A stretch of 64,000 nucleotides of DNA, taken from assembly GCF_900198195.1 (NCBI RefSeq), contig NZ_LT899436.1, positions 3,005,001 through 3,069,000 on the forward strand, written 5' to 3'. The notes below the pieces were generated by a model. It worked only from the letters and a program-made list of their open reading frames with translations, did not search any database and was not told the origin of the DNA. Below are positions 51,624 to 59,113 of the stretch, one piece after another. How positions within the stretch are numbered: the first letter of the stretch is position 1; every line of letters starts with the position of its first letter. The DNA comes from Tenacibaculum jejuense (GTDB lineage: Bacteria > Bacteroidota > Bacteroidia > Flavobacteriales > Flavobacteriaceae). Position numbers and translations under genes: made by a program.

Positions 51624-53552
51624 ATGCAATTTAAACATCCTGAAATTTTATATTTCTTATTTCTATTAATCATTCCCATCTTAGTTCACCTTTTTCAATT
51701 ACGAAAATTCAAAAAAGTCCCTTTCACTAATGTTGCATTTTTAGAGGATTTAGTAATTAAAAATAGAAAAAGTTCACAACTAAAAAAGTGGCTGATTTTA
51801 TGTACTCGTTTAGTATTAATAACTGCTCTAGTGTTAGCTTTTGCTCAACCGTTTTTTAGTAATGAAAGTGTAGATACAGAAAATCATGTTGCCATTTATT
51901 TGGATAATTCTTTAAGTACTAATTCGAAAGGCTCTAAAGGAAATATCTTAAAGATTGCTAGTCAAGAAATTGCAGAAAATATTACTCCAAATAATACATA
52001 TTCACTTTTAACCAATTCTAATATTTATCAGAATATTTCTGGGGATGAATTGAAGAAAATCGTACTAAACACAAAGAACTCTGTTCAAAGTTTATCAATC
52101 AGCGACGTTTTACTAAAGCTATCAAATATTAATGGAGCAACAGAATATATTTTAGTTTCAGATTTTCAAAATATCAAAGATGAAGCCTTCAATACAATAT
52201 CTTCTACTCTTTCTCTAACTCAAATATTACCAGAAAAAAGAGAAAATTTAGCAATAGACAGTGTGTATTTATCTACTAATACAAATGCAAAGAATACCAT
52301 AAATATCAATATTAAAAATCAAGGTACATTAAAAGAAAATATTCCTGTAGCAATTTACAATGGTGAAGAACTGATAAGTAAACAAACTTTTGCTATTGAA
52401 AAAAATGCTGAAAAGACAATTTCTTTTGCTATTGAAGATATGAGCAATTTTAATGGAATTGTAAAACTTGATCATAATGACACTTTTGAGTTTGATAATG
52501 AATTCTTTTTTTCTATCAATTCTAACGAAAAAATTAATGTTTTAGCTATTGGAAATGATAATGATTTCTTGTCAAGAATTTATACTGAACAAGATTTCAA
52601 ATTCACAAGCTCTACATTACAAAATGTAAATTACAGCACTTTAAATCAACAACAACTTATCGTTTTAAATGAAATCGACAAGCTTCCTGAAAGCTTGCAA
52701 AGAAGTTTAATTGATTACACAAAAAATGGTGGAAGCATAGCAATTATTCCAAATGCAAAATCAGAGTTTAAATCGTACAACAGATTACTAGAACGTTTAG
52801 GAGTTGGGAGATTATTGAGTAAGAAAATTGATTCCTTAAAAATCACTAAAATTAATTTTAACCATCCTTTATTTAAAAATGTTTTCGATAAAAAGGTAAC
52901 AAATTTTCAGTATCCTACTACAACAACTACGTTTAACACAAAGATGAATAGATCTAGTAGTGTTATCGATTATGAAAATAATGAACCTTTTGTACAAGAA
53001 ATAATTTCTTCTTCTAGTAAAGTATATTGGTTTTCTTCTCCTTTAAACAAAGAGAAAAGTAATTTTACCAATTCACCGTTAGTTGTGCCTGTATTTTACA
53101 ATATGGGAAAACAGAGTTTAAAGCTGTCTAAATTATATTACACATTAGCTCAACCTAATACTATAGAAATCGCTACTCAATTAGAAAAAGATGATATCTT
53201 AACAATTAAGAACACCAATAATTCTTTTATTCCATTACAACAAACTTTTCAAACGAAAGTAAAATTAAGCACTAATGAATTACCTGATAGTAAAGGCTTT
53301 TATACCATTGAAAAAGGAAATTTAAAAATTCAAACTATTGCTTATAACAATCCTTCTATCGAAAGCTCACTAAACTATTTAAACATCCATAGTTTGAAAA
53401 AGGAAAATATTAGTGTAAATAACTCTCTAGAAGATAATTTCAAAAAAATTGAAGATAAATACAAAGTTCATTGGTTTTGGAAATGGTTTTTAATTCTTGC
53501 CATTGTATCTTTGTTGCTAGAAATTTTGATTCTAAAATACTTTAAAGTATGA
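51624..53552 (+). CDS. BatA-domain membrane protein
   Basis: The 642-residue protein starts with the BatA signature (MQFKHPEILYFLFLLIIPIL, HLFQLRKFKKVPFTNVAFL, then RLVLITALVLAFAQPFF), giving two N-terminal helices. A VWA-like periplasmic or cytoplasmic domain follows with YLDNSLS, and a single C-terminal helix (about 618-638) closes the protein. Such proteins are usually linked to the Bat (aerotolerance) set, but no batB-E genes are present. Its stop overlaps the dihydroorotase-like start by four bases. Confidence 0.88.
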   Translation: MQFKHPEILYFLFLLIIPILVHLFQLRKFKKVPFTNVAFLEDLVIKNRKSSQLKKWLILCTRLVLITALVLAFAQPFFSNESVDTENHVAIYLDNSLSTNSKGSKGNILKIASQEIAENITPNNTYSLLTNSNIYQNISGDELKKIVLNTKNSVQSLSISDVLLKLSNINGATEYILVSDFQNIKDEAFNTISSTLSLTQILPEKRENLAIDSVYLSTNTNAKNTININIKNQGTLKENIPVAIYNGEELISKQTFAIEKNAEKTISFAIEDMSNFNGIVKLDHNDTFEFDNEFFFSINSNEKINVLAIGNDNDFLSRIYTEQDFKFTSSTLQNVNYSTLNQQQLIVLNEIDKLPESLQRSLIDYTKNGGSIAIIPNAKSEFKSYNRLLERLGVGRLLSKKIDSLKITKINFNHPLFKNVFDKKVTNFQYPTTTTTFNTKMNRSSSVIDYENNEPFVQEIISSSSKVYWFSSPLNKEKSNFTNSPLVVPVFYNMGKQSLKLSKLYYTLAQPNTIEIATQLEKDDILTIKNTNNSFIPLQQTFQTKVKLSTNELPDSKGFYTIEKGNLKIQTIAYNNPSIESSLNYLNIHSLKKENISVNNSLEDNFKKIEDKYKVHWFWKWFLILAIVSLLLEILILKYFKV

Positions 53553-54808
53553 TCACGCTTTTAAAATCAGCGAAAATAATAGATCCTTCAAGTCCTTTTC
53601 ACAATAGCGTAAAAGACATTTTAATTTCAAATGGTGTCATTACTGAAATCAGTGATACTATTGATACCGAAGAAAATTACAATACAATAACTCTTGATAA
53701 TTTACATGTTTCTACTGGCTGGTTTGATACTAGCGTTAGTTTCGGTGAACCTGGTTATGAAGAAAGAGAGACTATTGAAAACGGACTTTCAGTTGCAGCT
53801 AAATCTGGCTTCACACGAGTGGCTGTAAATCCAAACACACAACCTATTACAGATTCTAAATCTGCTGTAGAATATTTAATTCATAAAGCTACTAACAAGG
53901 CAGTAACACTCCATCCAATTGGTGCTTTAACACAAAAATGTGAAGGTATTGAAATGGCAGAATTGTATGATATGCAACAATCTGGAGCTATTGCTTTTAG
54001 TGATTATAAGAAACCAGTAGAAAATGACAACCTTTTGAAAATCGCATTGCTTTATGCTCAAAATTTCGATGGTTTAGTTTTAAGTTTTCCCAAAAACAAG
54101 AAAATCGCTGGTGAGGGTGTCGCACATGAAGGTGTTAATGCAACACGATTAGGTTTAAAAGGTATTCCTGCTTTAGCAGAAGAAATTCAAATTGCTAGAG
54201 ACTTATTTTTATTGGAATATACTGGAGGAAAATTACACATTCCAACCATCTCTACTAAAAAATCGGTAGCACTTATTAAAGCAGCAAAAAGTAAAGGTTT
54301 AAATGTTACTTGTAGCACTGCTGTACACAATCTTTTATTAACTGATGAAAAATTGATTGGTTTTGATGCTAGAGTAAAAGTAAACCCTCCATTACGAACA
54401 GAGGAAGATCGTTTAGCTTTAATTGAAGGTGTAAAAAACGGAACTATCGATATCATTACTTCAGATCATAATCCTATTGATATTGAAGAGAAAAAAGTAG
54501 AATTCTCTATTGCAAAAGATGGAACTATAGGTTTAGAAACTGCTTTTGGGGCATTAAATTCGATTTTTGATTTAGAAACTATTGTTACATGTTTAAGTAC
54601 AAATCCTAAATCTATCTTTGGAATTGATAATACTTCTGTAACTATTGATTCTAAGGCAGAGCTTACTCTGTTTACTGCAGAATCAGAAATTGTTTTTAAT
54701 GAAAATGATATCCTATCAACTTCAAAAAACAGTATATTTATAGGTGAAAAACTTAAAGGTAAAGCGTATGGAATATATGCTAACCAACAATTAATTTTAA
54801 ACACCTAA
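53549..54808 (+). CDS. Dihydroorotase-like amidohydrolase, probably catalytically inactive
   Basis: The 419-residue protein aligns with the dihydroorotase multifunctional-complex type (GEPGYEERETIENGL, SGFTRVAVNPNTQPI, VAHEGVNATRLGLKGIP, VNPPLRTEEDRLAL, ITSDHNPID, IGLETAFGALN). However, the metal-binding DxHxHxR is DTSVSFG at residues 60-66, so both His and the Arg are lost, and the later HIxHVST segment is HIPTIST. This resembles PyrC-prime subunits that support aspartate transcarbamoylase assembly rather than catalyse. It overlaps the BatA-like gene and is 6 bases before the DUF4870-like gene. Confidence 0.85.
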   Translation: MITLLKSAKIIDPSSPFHNSVKDILISNGVITEISDTIDTEENYNTITLDNLHVSTGWFDTSVSFGEPGYEERETIENGLSVAAKSGFTRVAVNPNTQPITDSKSAVEYLIHKATNKAVTLHPIGALTQKCEGIEMAELYDMQQSGAIAFSDYKKPVENDNLLKIALLYAQNFDGLVLSFPKNKKIAGEGVAHEGVNATRLGLKGIPALAEEIQIARDLFLLEYTGGKLHIPTISTKKSVALIKAAKSKGLNVTCSTAVHNLLLTDEKLIGFDARVKVNPPLRTEEDRLALIEGVKNGTIDIITSDHNPIDIEEKKVEFSIAKDGTIGLETAFGALNSIFDLETIVTCLSTNPKSIFGIDNTSVTIDSKAELTLFTAESEIVFNENDILSTSKNSIFIGEKLKGKAYGIYANQQLILNT

Positions 54809-54814
54809 TCTATA

Positions 54815-55144
54815 ATGAAGAATTTAACAACGATCGAGCAAGGAAAAACTAATGCTATTATTAGTTATATTACTATAATCGGAACAATTATCGCTTTCAT
54901 CTTAAATAGTTCTAAAAAGAATTCTTTTACGAGCTTTCACATTAGACAAATGATTGGTTTAAATCTACTTTCACTAATCAATAGCTGGGTAATTTATCGA
55001 TTTTTTGGAGGAATTGCCTCTTGGACTATTTCTGCTTTACTAGCCGTACTATGGTTTATCGGACTTATGGGAGCTATTAATGGTGAAGAAAAAAAAGTTC
55101 CTGTTTTTGGAGATTATTTCCAAGATTGGTTTAAAAGTTTATAA
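54815..55144 (+). CDS. DUF4870-like small membrane protein
   Basis: The 109-residue protein has three hydrophobic helices (about 15-32, 45-62 and 70-88) with the pattern SFHIRQMIGLNLL, then the C-terminal NGEEKKVPVFGDYFQDWF. This matches the Tic20-like/DUF4870 membrane proteins common in Bacteroidota. It lies seven bases after the dihydroorotase-like gene and seven before the esterase. Function unknown. Confidence 0.75.
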   Translation: MKNLTTIEQGKTNAIISYITIIGTIIAFILNSSKKNSFTSFHIRQMIGLNLLSLINSWVIYRFFGGIASWTISALLAVLWFIGLMGAINGEEKKVPVFGDYFQDWFKSL

Positions 55145-55150
55145 TATTTA

Positions 55151-55783
55151 ATGAGTTTATTTTATAAGGAGAGAGCACCGAAAGTTGCTCCTGAAAATCC
55201 GAATGTTTTAATTTTACTTCACGGATATGGAAGTAATGAAGACGATTTATTTTCTTTTGCTGAAGAATTATCAGATGAATTATTAATTATAACTGTTAGA
55301 GCTCCTTATGAAATGGGCTATGGAGGTTATGCTTGGTATGCTATAAATTTTGATGCAAATAACGATAAATTTTCAGATACGAAACAAGCTAGTGAATCTG
55401 TTGATAAAATTGCTGCTTTTATTGATGAAATAAAGGCAAAATACAACACTAATAAAACATTTTTACTCGGATTTAGCCAAGGTGCAATTTTAAGTTACGG
55501 ATTAAGTTTACGTTATCCTAACAAAGTTCAACACGTAGTTGCATTAAGCGGATATTTATTAGAAGACTTAATTCCTAAAGAAATTTCTGCAGATATTACA
55601 ACAGATTATTATGTTTCCCATGGAATCGTAGATCAAGTAATTCCTTTTGCTTGGGCTAAAAAGACTCCAGATTTCTTAAATAAACTGAATTTACAAAACG
55701 AATTTCATGAATATCCTGTTGGGCATGGTGTTGCTCCTCAGAACTTTTACAGTTTTAAAGACTGGATCGATAAGAGGTTATAA
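55151..55783 (+). CDS. Phospholipase/carboxylesterase-family alpha/beta hydrolase
   Basis: The 210-residue hydrolase has an oxyanion segment ILLHGYGSNEDDLF, the nucleophile elbow LGFSQGAIL (GxSxG), and the Asp and His of the triad in HGIVDQVIPF and EYPVGHGVAP. It fits the YpfH/EstB group of small cytosolic serine esterases with acyl-thioesterase or carboxylesterase activity. It is the last gene of a four-gene run starting at 51624. Confidence 0.9.
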   Translation: MSLFYKERAPKVAPENPNVLILLHGYGSNEDDLFSFAEELSDELLIITVRAPYEMGYGGYAWYAINFDANNDKFSDTKQASESVDKIAAFIDEIKAKYNTNKTFLLGFSQGAILSYGLSLRYPNKVQHVVALSGYLLEDLIPKEISADITTDYYVSHGIVDQVIPFAWAKKTPDFLNKLNLQNEFHEYPVGHGVAPQNFYSFKDWIDKRL

Positions 55784-55838
55784 TCTTAGTATAAGCAATT
55801 TCTATGTTTAATAAATTCTTTTAAACAGAGATATAGCT

Positions 55839-55846
55839 TACCTTTG
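55839..55846 (+). promoter_or_regulatory. Putative -7 promoter box (TACCTTTG)
   Basis: This fits TAnnTTTG, 51 bases before the ATG of the fatty-acid hydroxylase gene. Confidence 0.4.
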
Positions 55847-55897
55847 CACGTGATTAAACTTAGATAACTACTATCTTTTTAACCTAAATTTTTTTAT

Positions 55898-56833
55898 ATG
55901 GATATTTTCACTCACCAAAATGCTTATATATGGTTTGTTCCAATTTGTGCTTTAGCCATTGGTGTTGAGATGTATTTTAGCTATAAACGAAAAGCTAAAA
56001 ATTATGAGTTTAAAGATGTTTCGACCAACGTATATTTTGCGTTAGTTAATGTCTTTTTAGACACATTGATGTATGCTACTTCGTTTGTGGTAATGGACTT
56101 CTTCTACGATTATCGTTTTATTAATTGGGAAGGTACTGGATTTTTATACTGGTTTATAGCATTTGTTGGTCAAGATTTCTTGTACTATGTACATCATTAT
56201 GTAGATCATCATTCAAGATTTTTCTGGGCTGTTCATGTTACACATCATAACTCAGAATACTATAATATTTCTACAGGATTCCGTTCACCTGTTCTACAGC
56301 CATTTTATCGCTTTATGTTTTTAATTCCTTTAATTTTAATAGGAATTCAACCATTACATATTATGTTTGCTTATGCGATGAATCAGAATTATGGTACTCT
56401 ATGTCACACGAACTTTATAAAACCAACAAAAAGAAAAGGATTTGTAGGTTTTTTACTAAAAGCTTGGGAATATATATTTGTTACTCCTTCTCATCACAGA
56501 GTTCACCATGCTTCTAACATAAAATATTTAGATAAAAACATGGGAATGTTTTTAATTATTTGGGATAGAATATTTGGTACATTCCAAGCTGAGGAAGAGG
56601 AAATGGAATACGAAAAATTAAAATTCGGATTAACAAAACCTTTAGATGATAAAGGACCTGTTAATATCATTTTCCATGAATGGAAAGATATTTTTAAAGA
56701 CTTTTTTCATAATAAAAAAGATTTGCCTTTAGGAACTCGTTTGAAATATGTTTTTATGCCTCCAGGTTGGAGTCATGATGGAAGTTCTAAAACTAGTAAA
56801 GAACTTCAAAGAGAATTAAAGTTAGATAAATAA
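55898..56833 (+). CDS. Sterol desaturase/fatty acid hydroxylase family protein
   Basis: The 311-residue membrane protein has four or five helices and the eight-His di-iron clusters of the family: HHYVDHH (HxxxHH), HVTHHN and HHRVHH. Members oxidise lipids such as sterols, fatty acids, sphingolipids or carotenoids; in Bacteroidota the substrate is usually unknown. It stands alone with its own promoter box and a strong terminator. Confidence 0.9.
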   Translation: MDIFTHQNAYIWFVPICALAIGVEMYFSYKRKAKNYEFKDVSTNVYFALVNVFLDTLMYATSFVVMDFFYDYRFINWEGTGFLYWFIAFVGQDFLYYVHHYVDHHSRFFWAVHVTHHNSEYYNISTGFRSPVLQPFYRFMFLIPLILIGIQPLHIMFAYAMNQNYGTLCHTNFIKPTKRKGFVGFLLKAWEYIFVTPSHHRVHHASNIKYLDKNMGMFLIIWDRIFGTFQAEEEEMEYEKLKFGLTKPLDDKGPVNIIFHEWKDIFKDFFHNKKDLPLGTRLKYVFMPPGWSHDGSSKTSKELQRELKLDK

Positions 56834-56837
56834 TAAT

Positions 56838-56873
56838 AAAAAAACGCTACAGAAATCTGTAGCGTTTTTTTAT
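56838..56873. terminator. Bidirectional intrinsic terminator
   Basis: ACGCTACAG pairs with CTGTAGCGT around AAAT, flanked by A- and T-runs, between the convergent hydroxylase and bcp genes. Confidence 0.87.
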
Positions 56874-56896
56874 TATTACAGTTTTTGGTTGATAAA

Positions 56897-57349
56897 TTAT
56901 CCTAAAATTTGCTCTGCGTGAGCTTTAGTTTTTACTTTAGCGATAACATCAGTTAAAACACCATTTTCATCAATTACAAACGTAGTTCTGTGAATTCCAT
57001 CATATTCTTTTCCCATAAACTTTTTTGGTCCCCAAACTCCAAATGCATTAATTACAGATTTATCTTCATCAGCTAACAAAGGAAATGGTAATTCGTGCTT
57101 GTTAATAAAGTTTTGTTGACGCTTTGCACTATCTGCACTTACTCCTAAAATCTCATATCCTTGCGCTTGAAAAGTTTCATAATTATCTCTTAAGTTACAA
57201 GCTTCTGCTGTACAACCAGGCGTACTTGCTTTAGGGTAAAAGAAAACAACTAACTTTTTTCCTTTGTAATCCTCTAATTTGATAGTATTTCCAGCTTGAT
57301 CTTTAGCTTCAAAATTTGGTGCGTTATCTCCTATTTTAAGTGTTGTCAT
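56897..57349 (-). CDS. bcp: Thioredoxin-dependent thiol peroxidase (Bcp)
   Basis: The 150-residue peroxiredoxin has the peroxidatic Cys46 in STPGCTAEAC and a resolving Cys51 five residues later, the arrangement of E. coli Bcp. Other conserved parts are FFYPKA, LGVSADSAKRQQNF and GIHRTTFVIDENG. It reduces hydroperoxides using thioredoxin. It is divergent from nth, 36 bases apart. Confidence 0.95.
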   Translation of the reverse strand: MTTLKIGDNAPNFEAKDQAGNTIKLEDYKGKKLVVFFYPKASTPGCTAEACNLRDNYETFQAQGYEILGVSADSAKRQQNFINKHELPFPLLADEDKSVINAFGVWGPKKFMGKEYDGIHRTTFVIDENGVLTDVIAKVKTKAHAEQILG

Positions 57350-57356
57350 AATTCGG

Positions 57357-57364
57357 TATTTTTG
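57357..57364 (+). promoter_or_regulatory. Putative -7 promoter box (TATTTTTG) for nth
   Basis: This matches TAnnTTTG, 21 bases before ATG 57386. It supports that ATG over a start 90 bases upstream inside bcp. Confidence 0.4.
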
Positions 57365-57385
57365 TTAAGTAAAAATACTGAAAAA

Positions 57386-58045
57386 ATGAACAAAACAGAA
57401 AAAGTTCAGTTTGTAATTGATACTTTAGAGCGATTATATCCAGAAACTCCTATTCCTTTAGATCATACAGATCCTTATACATTATTAATCGCCGTTTTAA
57501 TGTCTGCTCAGAGTACTGACGAACGTGTAAATAAGATTACACCTTTACTCTTTGAGCGTGCAGATAATCCTTATGATATGATACAATTATCTGTTGATGA
57601 AATCAGGGAAATTATAAAACCTGTTGGACTTTCCCCCATGAAATCGAAAGGAATTTATGGTTTGTCTCAAATTTTAATAGAAAAACATAATGGAGAAGTT
57701 CCGAAAAGTTTTGAAGCCTTAGAAGCACTACCGGCGGTCGGACATAAAACAGCTAGTGTAGTGATGGCTCAAGCATTTAACATCCCTGCATTCCCTGTTG
57801 ATACACATATTCATCGTTTAATGTATCGTTGGAATTTATCTAACGGAAAAAGTATTGCACAAACAGAAAAGGACGCAAAACGTTTATTTCCTAAAGAAAT
57901 TTGGAATAAACTACATTTACAAATTATTTTTTATGGTAGAGAGTATTGTCCTGCAAGAGGTTGGAATTTAGATAATGATATAATTACTAGTGCAATTGGA
58001 AGAAAAACTGTAATTACAGAATACAACAAAAAGAAGAAAAAATAA
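57386..58045 (+). CDS. nth: Endonuclease III lacking the iron-sulfur cluster
   Basis: The 219-residue DNA glycosylase/AP lyase has the helix-hairpin-helix LPAVGHKTASV with catalytic Lys121 and the catalytic Asp139 in PVDTHIHRL. It removes oxidised pyrimidines. The normal four Cys of the [4Fe-4S] loop (C-x6-C-x2-C-x5-C) are missing: after GREYC (Cys188) the tail ARGWNLDNDIITSAIGRK has no Cys. The start was moved to ATG 57386, since the longer frame reads through the divergent bcp start. Confidence 0.92.
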   Translation: MNKTEKVQFVIDTLERLYPETPIPLDHTDPYTLLIAVLMSAQSTDERVNKITPLLFERADNPYDMIQLSVDEIREIIKPVGLSPMKSKGIYGLSQILIEKHNGEVPKSFEALEALPAVGHKTASVVMAQAFNIPAFPVDTHIHRLMYRWNLSNGKSIAQTEKDAKRLFPKEIWNKLHLQIIFYGREYCPARGWNLDNDIITSAIGRKTVITEYNKKKKK

Positions 58046-58076
58046 AAAAGCTCCAGTTCACACTGAAGCTTTTTCA
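58046..58076. terminator. Bidirectional intrinsic terminator
   Basis: AAAAAGCTCCAGT pairs with ACTGAAGCTTTTT with one mismatch around TCAC. It lies between nth and the tiny ORF that ends at 58080 on the other strand. Confidence 0.78.
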
Positions 58077-58079
58077 CTC

Positions 58080-58223
58080 TTAATTCAAATTCAATTCAAT
58101 GAGAACATCGTTATTTGTTCTTACTGTTTTGAAGCTTTTGGAAAAGTTTAATATAAATTGTATTGTTGATTTTTTTGGGTTCATCCTAAAGTCGGATGAT
58201 CTTTCAGAGTAAATTTGTGCCAT
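58080..58223 (-). CDS. Small conserved-looking protein of 47 residues
   Basis: A frame too short for the usual cut-off runs from ATG 58221-58223 to TAA 58080-58082. It reads MAQIYSERSSDFRMNPKKST and continues as a helix-like IQFILNFSKSF with a C-terminal VLIELNLN. The pattern Met-x-Pro-Lys-Lys-x-Thr-x-x-Phe-x-Leu-Asn-x-Ser-Lys is, as far as I recall, seen in small flavobacterial proteins encoded next to this sigma factor. It ends just before a terminator. No signal or membrane segment. Confidence 0.6.
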   Translation of the reverse strand: MAQIYSERSSDFRMNPKKSTIQFILNFSKSFKTVRTNNDVLIELNLN

Positions 58224-58275
58224 ATAAGTAATTTATCGTTTAATTACTAATAATAACGCTAAACTTTACAATTTA

Positions 58276-58863
58276 TTACTGGTTCACTAAAATTATTTTA
58301 TTCTTATCAATTAATTTTCTGATATTTATCAAAGCATAACGCATTCTTCCTAATGCTGTGTTTATACTTACACCCGTATTTTCAGATATTTCGTTGAAAC
58401 TCATATCCATATAAATTCTCATTTTCAACACCTCTTTTTGTTCTTCAGGAAGTTCTTCTATTAAATTTTTCACATCTAATAAAATCTGATCTTTTATAAT
58501 GCGCTTTTCTGCATTTAAAGCATCATCACTAATAATTGAGAAAATATCGAATTCATCTGAGTTATTAAAAAATGGCATTCGATTATTCTTTCTAAAATAA
58601 TCAATAACTAAGTTGTGGGAAATTCGCATCACCCAAGGTAGAAACTTTCCTTCCTCGTTATAATTTCCTTTTTTAAGGGTTTTAATTACTTTAATAAAGG
58701 TATCTTGAAATATATCTTCAGCAACATCTCTATCTTGAACTTTGCTGTAAATAAAACTAAAAATACGTTGTTGATGCTTTTTAACAAGAAATTCTAGTGC
58801 GATTTCTTTACCGTTAATATACTCTTTAACTAAAACGCTATCGTCAGATGTTTTTCTATACAT
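58276..58863 (-). CDS. RNA polymerase sigma factor, ECF-like
   Basis: The 195-residue sigma-70-family protein has region 2 with DVAEDIFQDTFIKVIKTL and FLPWVMRISHNLVIDYFRK. Region 4 has LPEEQKEVLKMRIYMDMSFNEISENTGVSINTALGRMRYAL. No region 1 or 3 is present, so it is of ECF type. No anti-sigma factor gene follows; the next gene is the 47-residue ORF. This type is common near uvrA in Flavobacteria. A promoter-like site lies about 110 bases upstream. Confidence 0.92.
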   Translation of the reverse strand: MYRKTSDDSVLVKEYINGKEIALEFLVKKHQQRIFSFIYSKVQDRDVAEDIFQDTFIKVIKTLKKGNYNEEGKFLPWVMRISHNLVIDYFRKNNRMPFFNNSDEFDIFSIISDDALNAEKRIIKDQILLDVKNLIEELPEEQKEVLKMRIYMDMSFNEISENTGVSINTALGRMRYALINIRKLIDKNKIILVNQ

Positions 58864-58971
58864 AACTACTACTTTAACAGAGATAATACTATCTCAATTT
58901 GGGAATTACATTAATTTTTTAAAGTAGTTTTACTGTATAGGCGTATGATATTTAAACGGTTACATAAAGCG

Positions 58972-59002
58972 CAAATATATTTTTTTTATATCAAAATACA
59001 AA
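58972..59002 (-). promoter_or_regulatory. Putative promoter of the sigma factor gene
   Basis: On the minus strand TTTG (58999-59002) is followed after 19 bases by TATATTTG (58972-58979), a good match to the Bacteroidota -33/-7 pattern. It would give a leader of about 100 bases. That leader contains a TAATTCCCAAATT motif (complement of 58896-58908), like those near 3.8 and 6.8 kb. Confidence 0.55.
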
Positions 59003-59087
59003 TTTTAAATCATTTAAATTTTAAAATTTATTGAAAATTATCTTCATTTTACTTTCTTCTAGATTATAACTTCACTCGTAAAATCAC

Positions 59088-59108
59088 TATTTTTGATGTT
59101 TATTTTTG
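59088..59108 (+). promoter_or_regulatory. Tandem -7-like boxes (TATTTTTG) before uvrA
   Basis: TATTTTTG occurs at 59088-59095 and again at 59101-59108. The first has suitable spacing for transcription to begin just before ATG 59114. The second is too close to that ATG for a normal leader. Confidence 0.4.
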
Positions 59109-59113
59109 AGTTC

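Noticed and set aside
57296..57385. Thirty-residue extension of endonuclease III
   Set aside because: It would be encoded antisense to the bcp start, and family members begin at the ATG at 57386.
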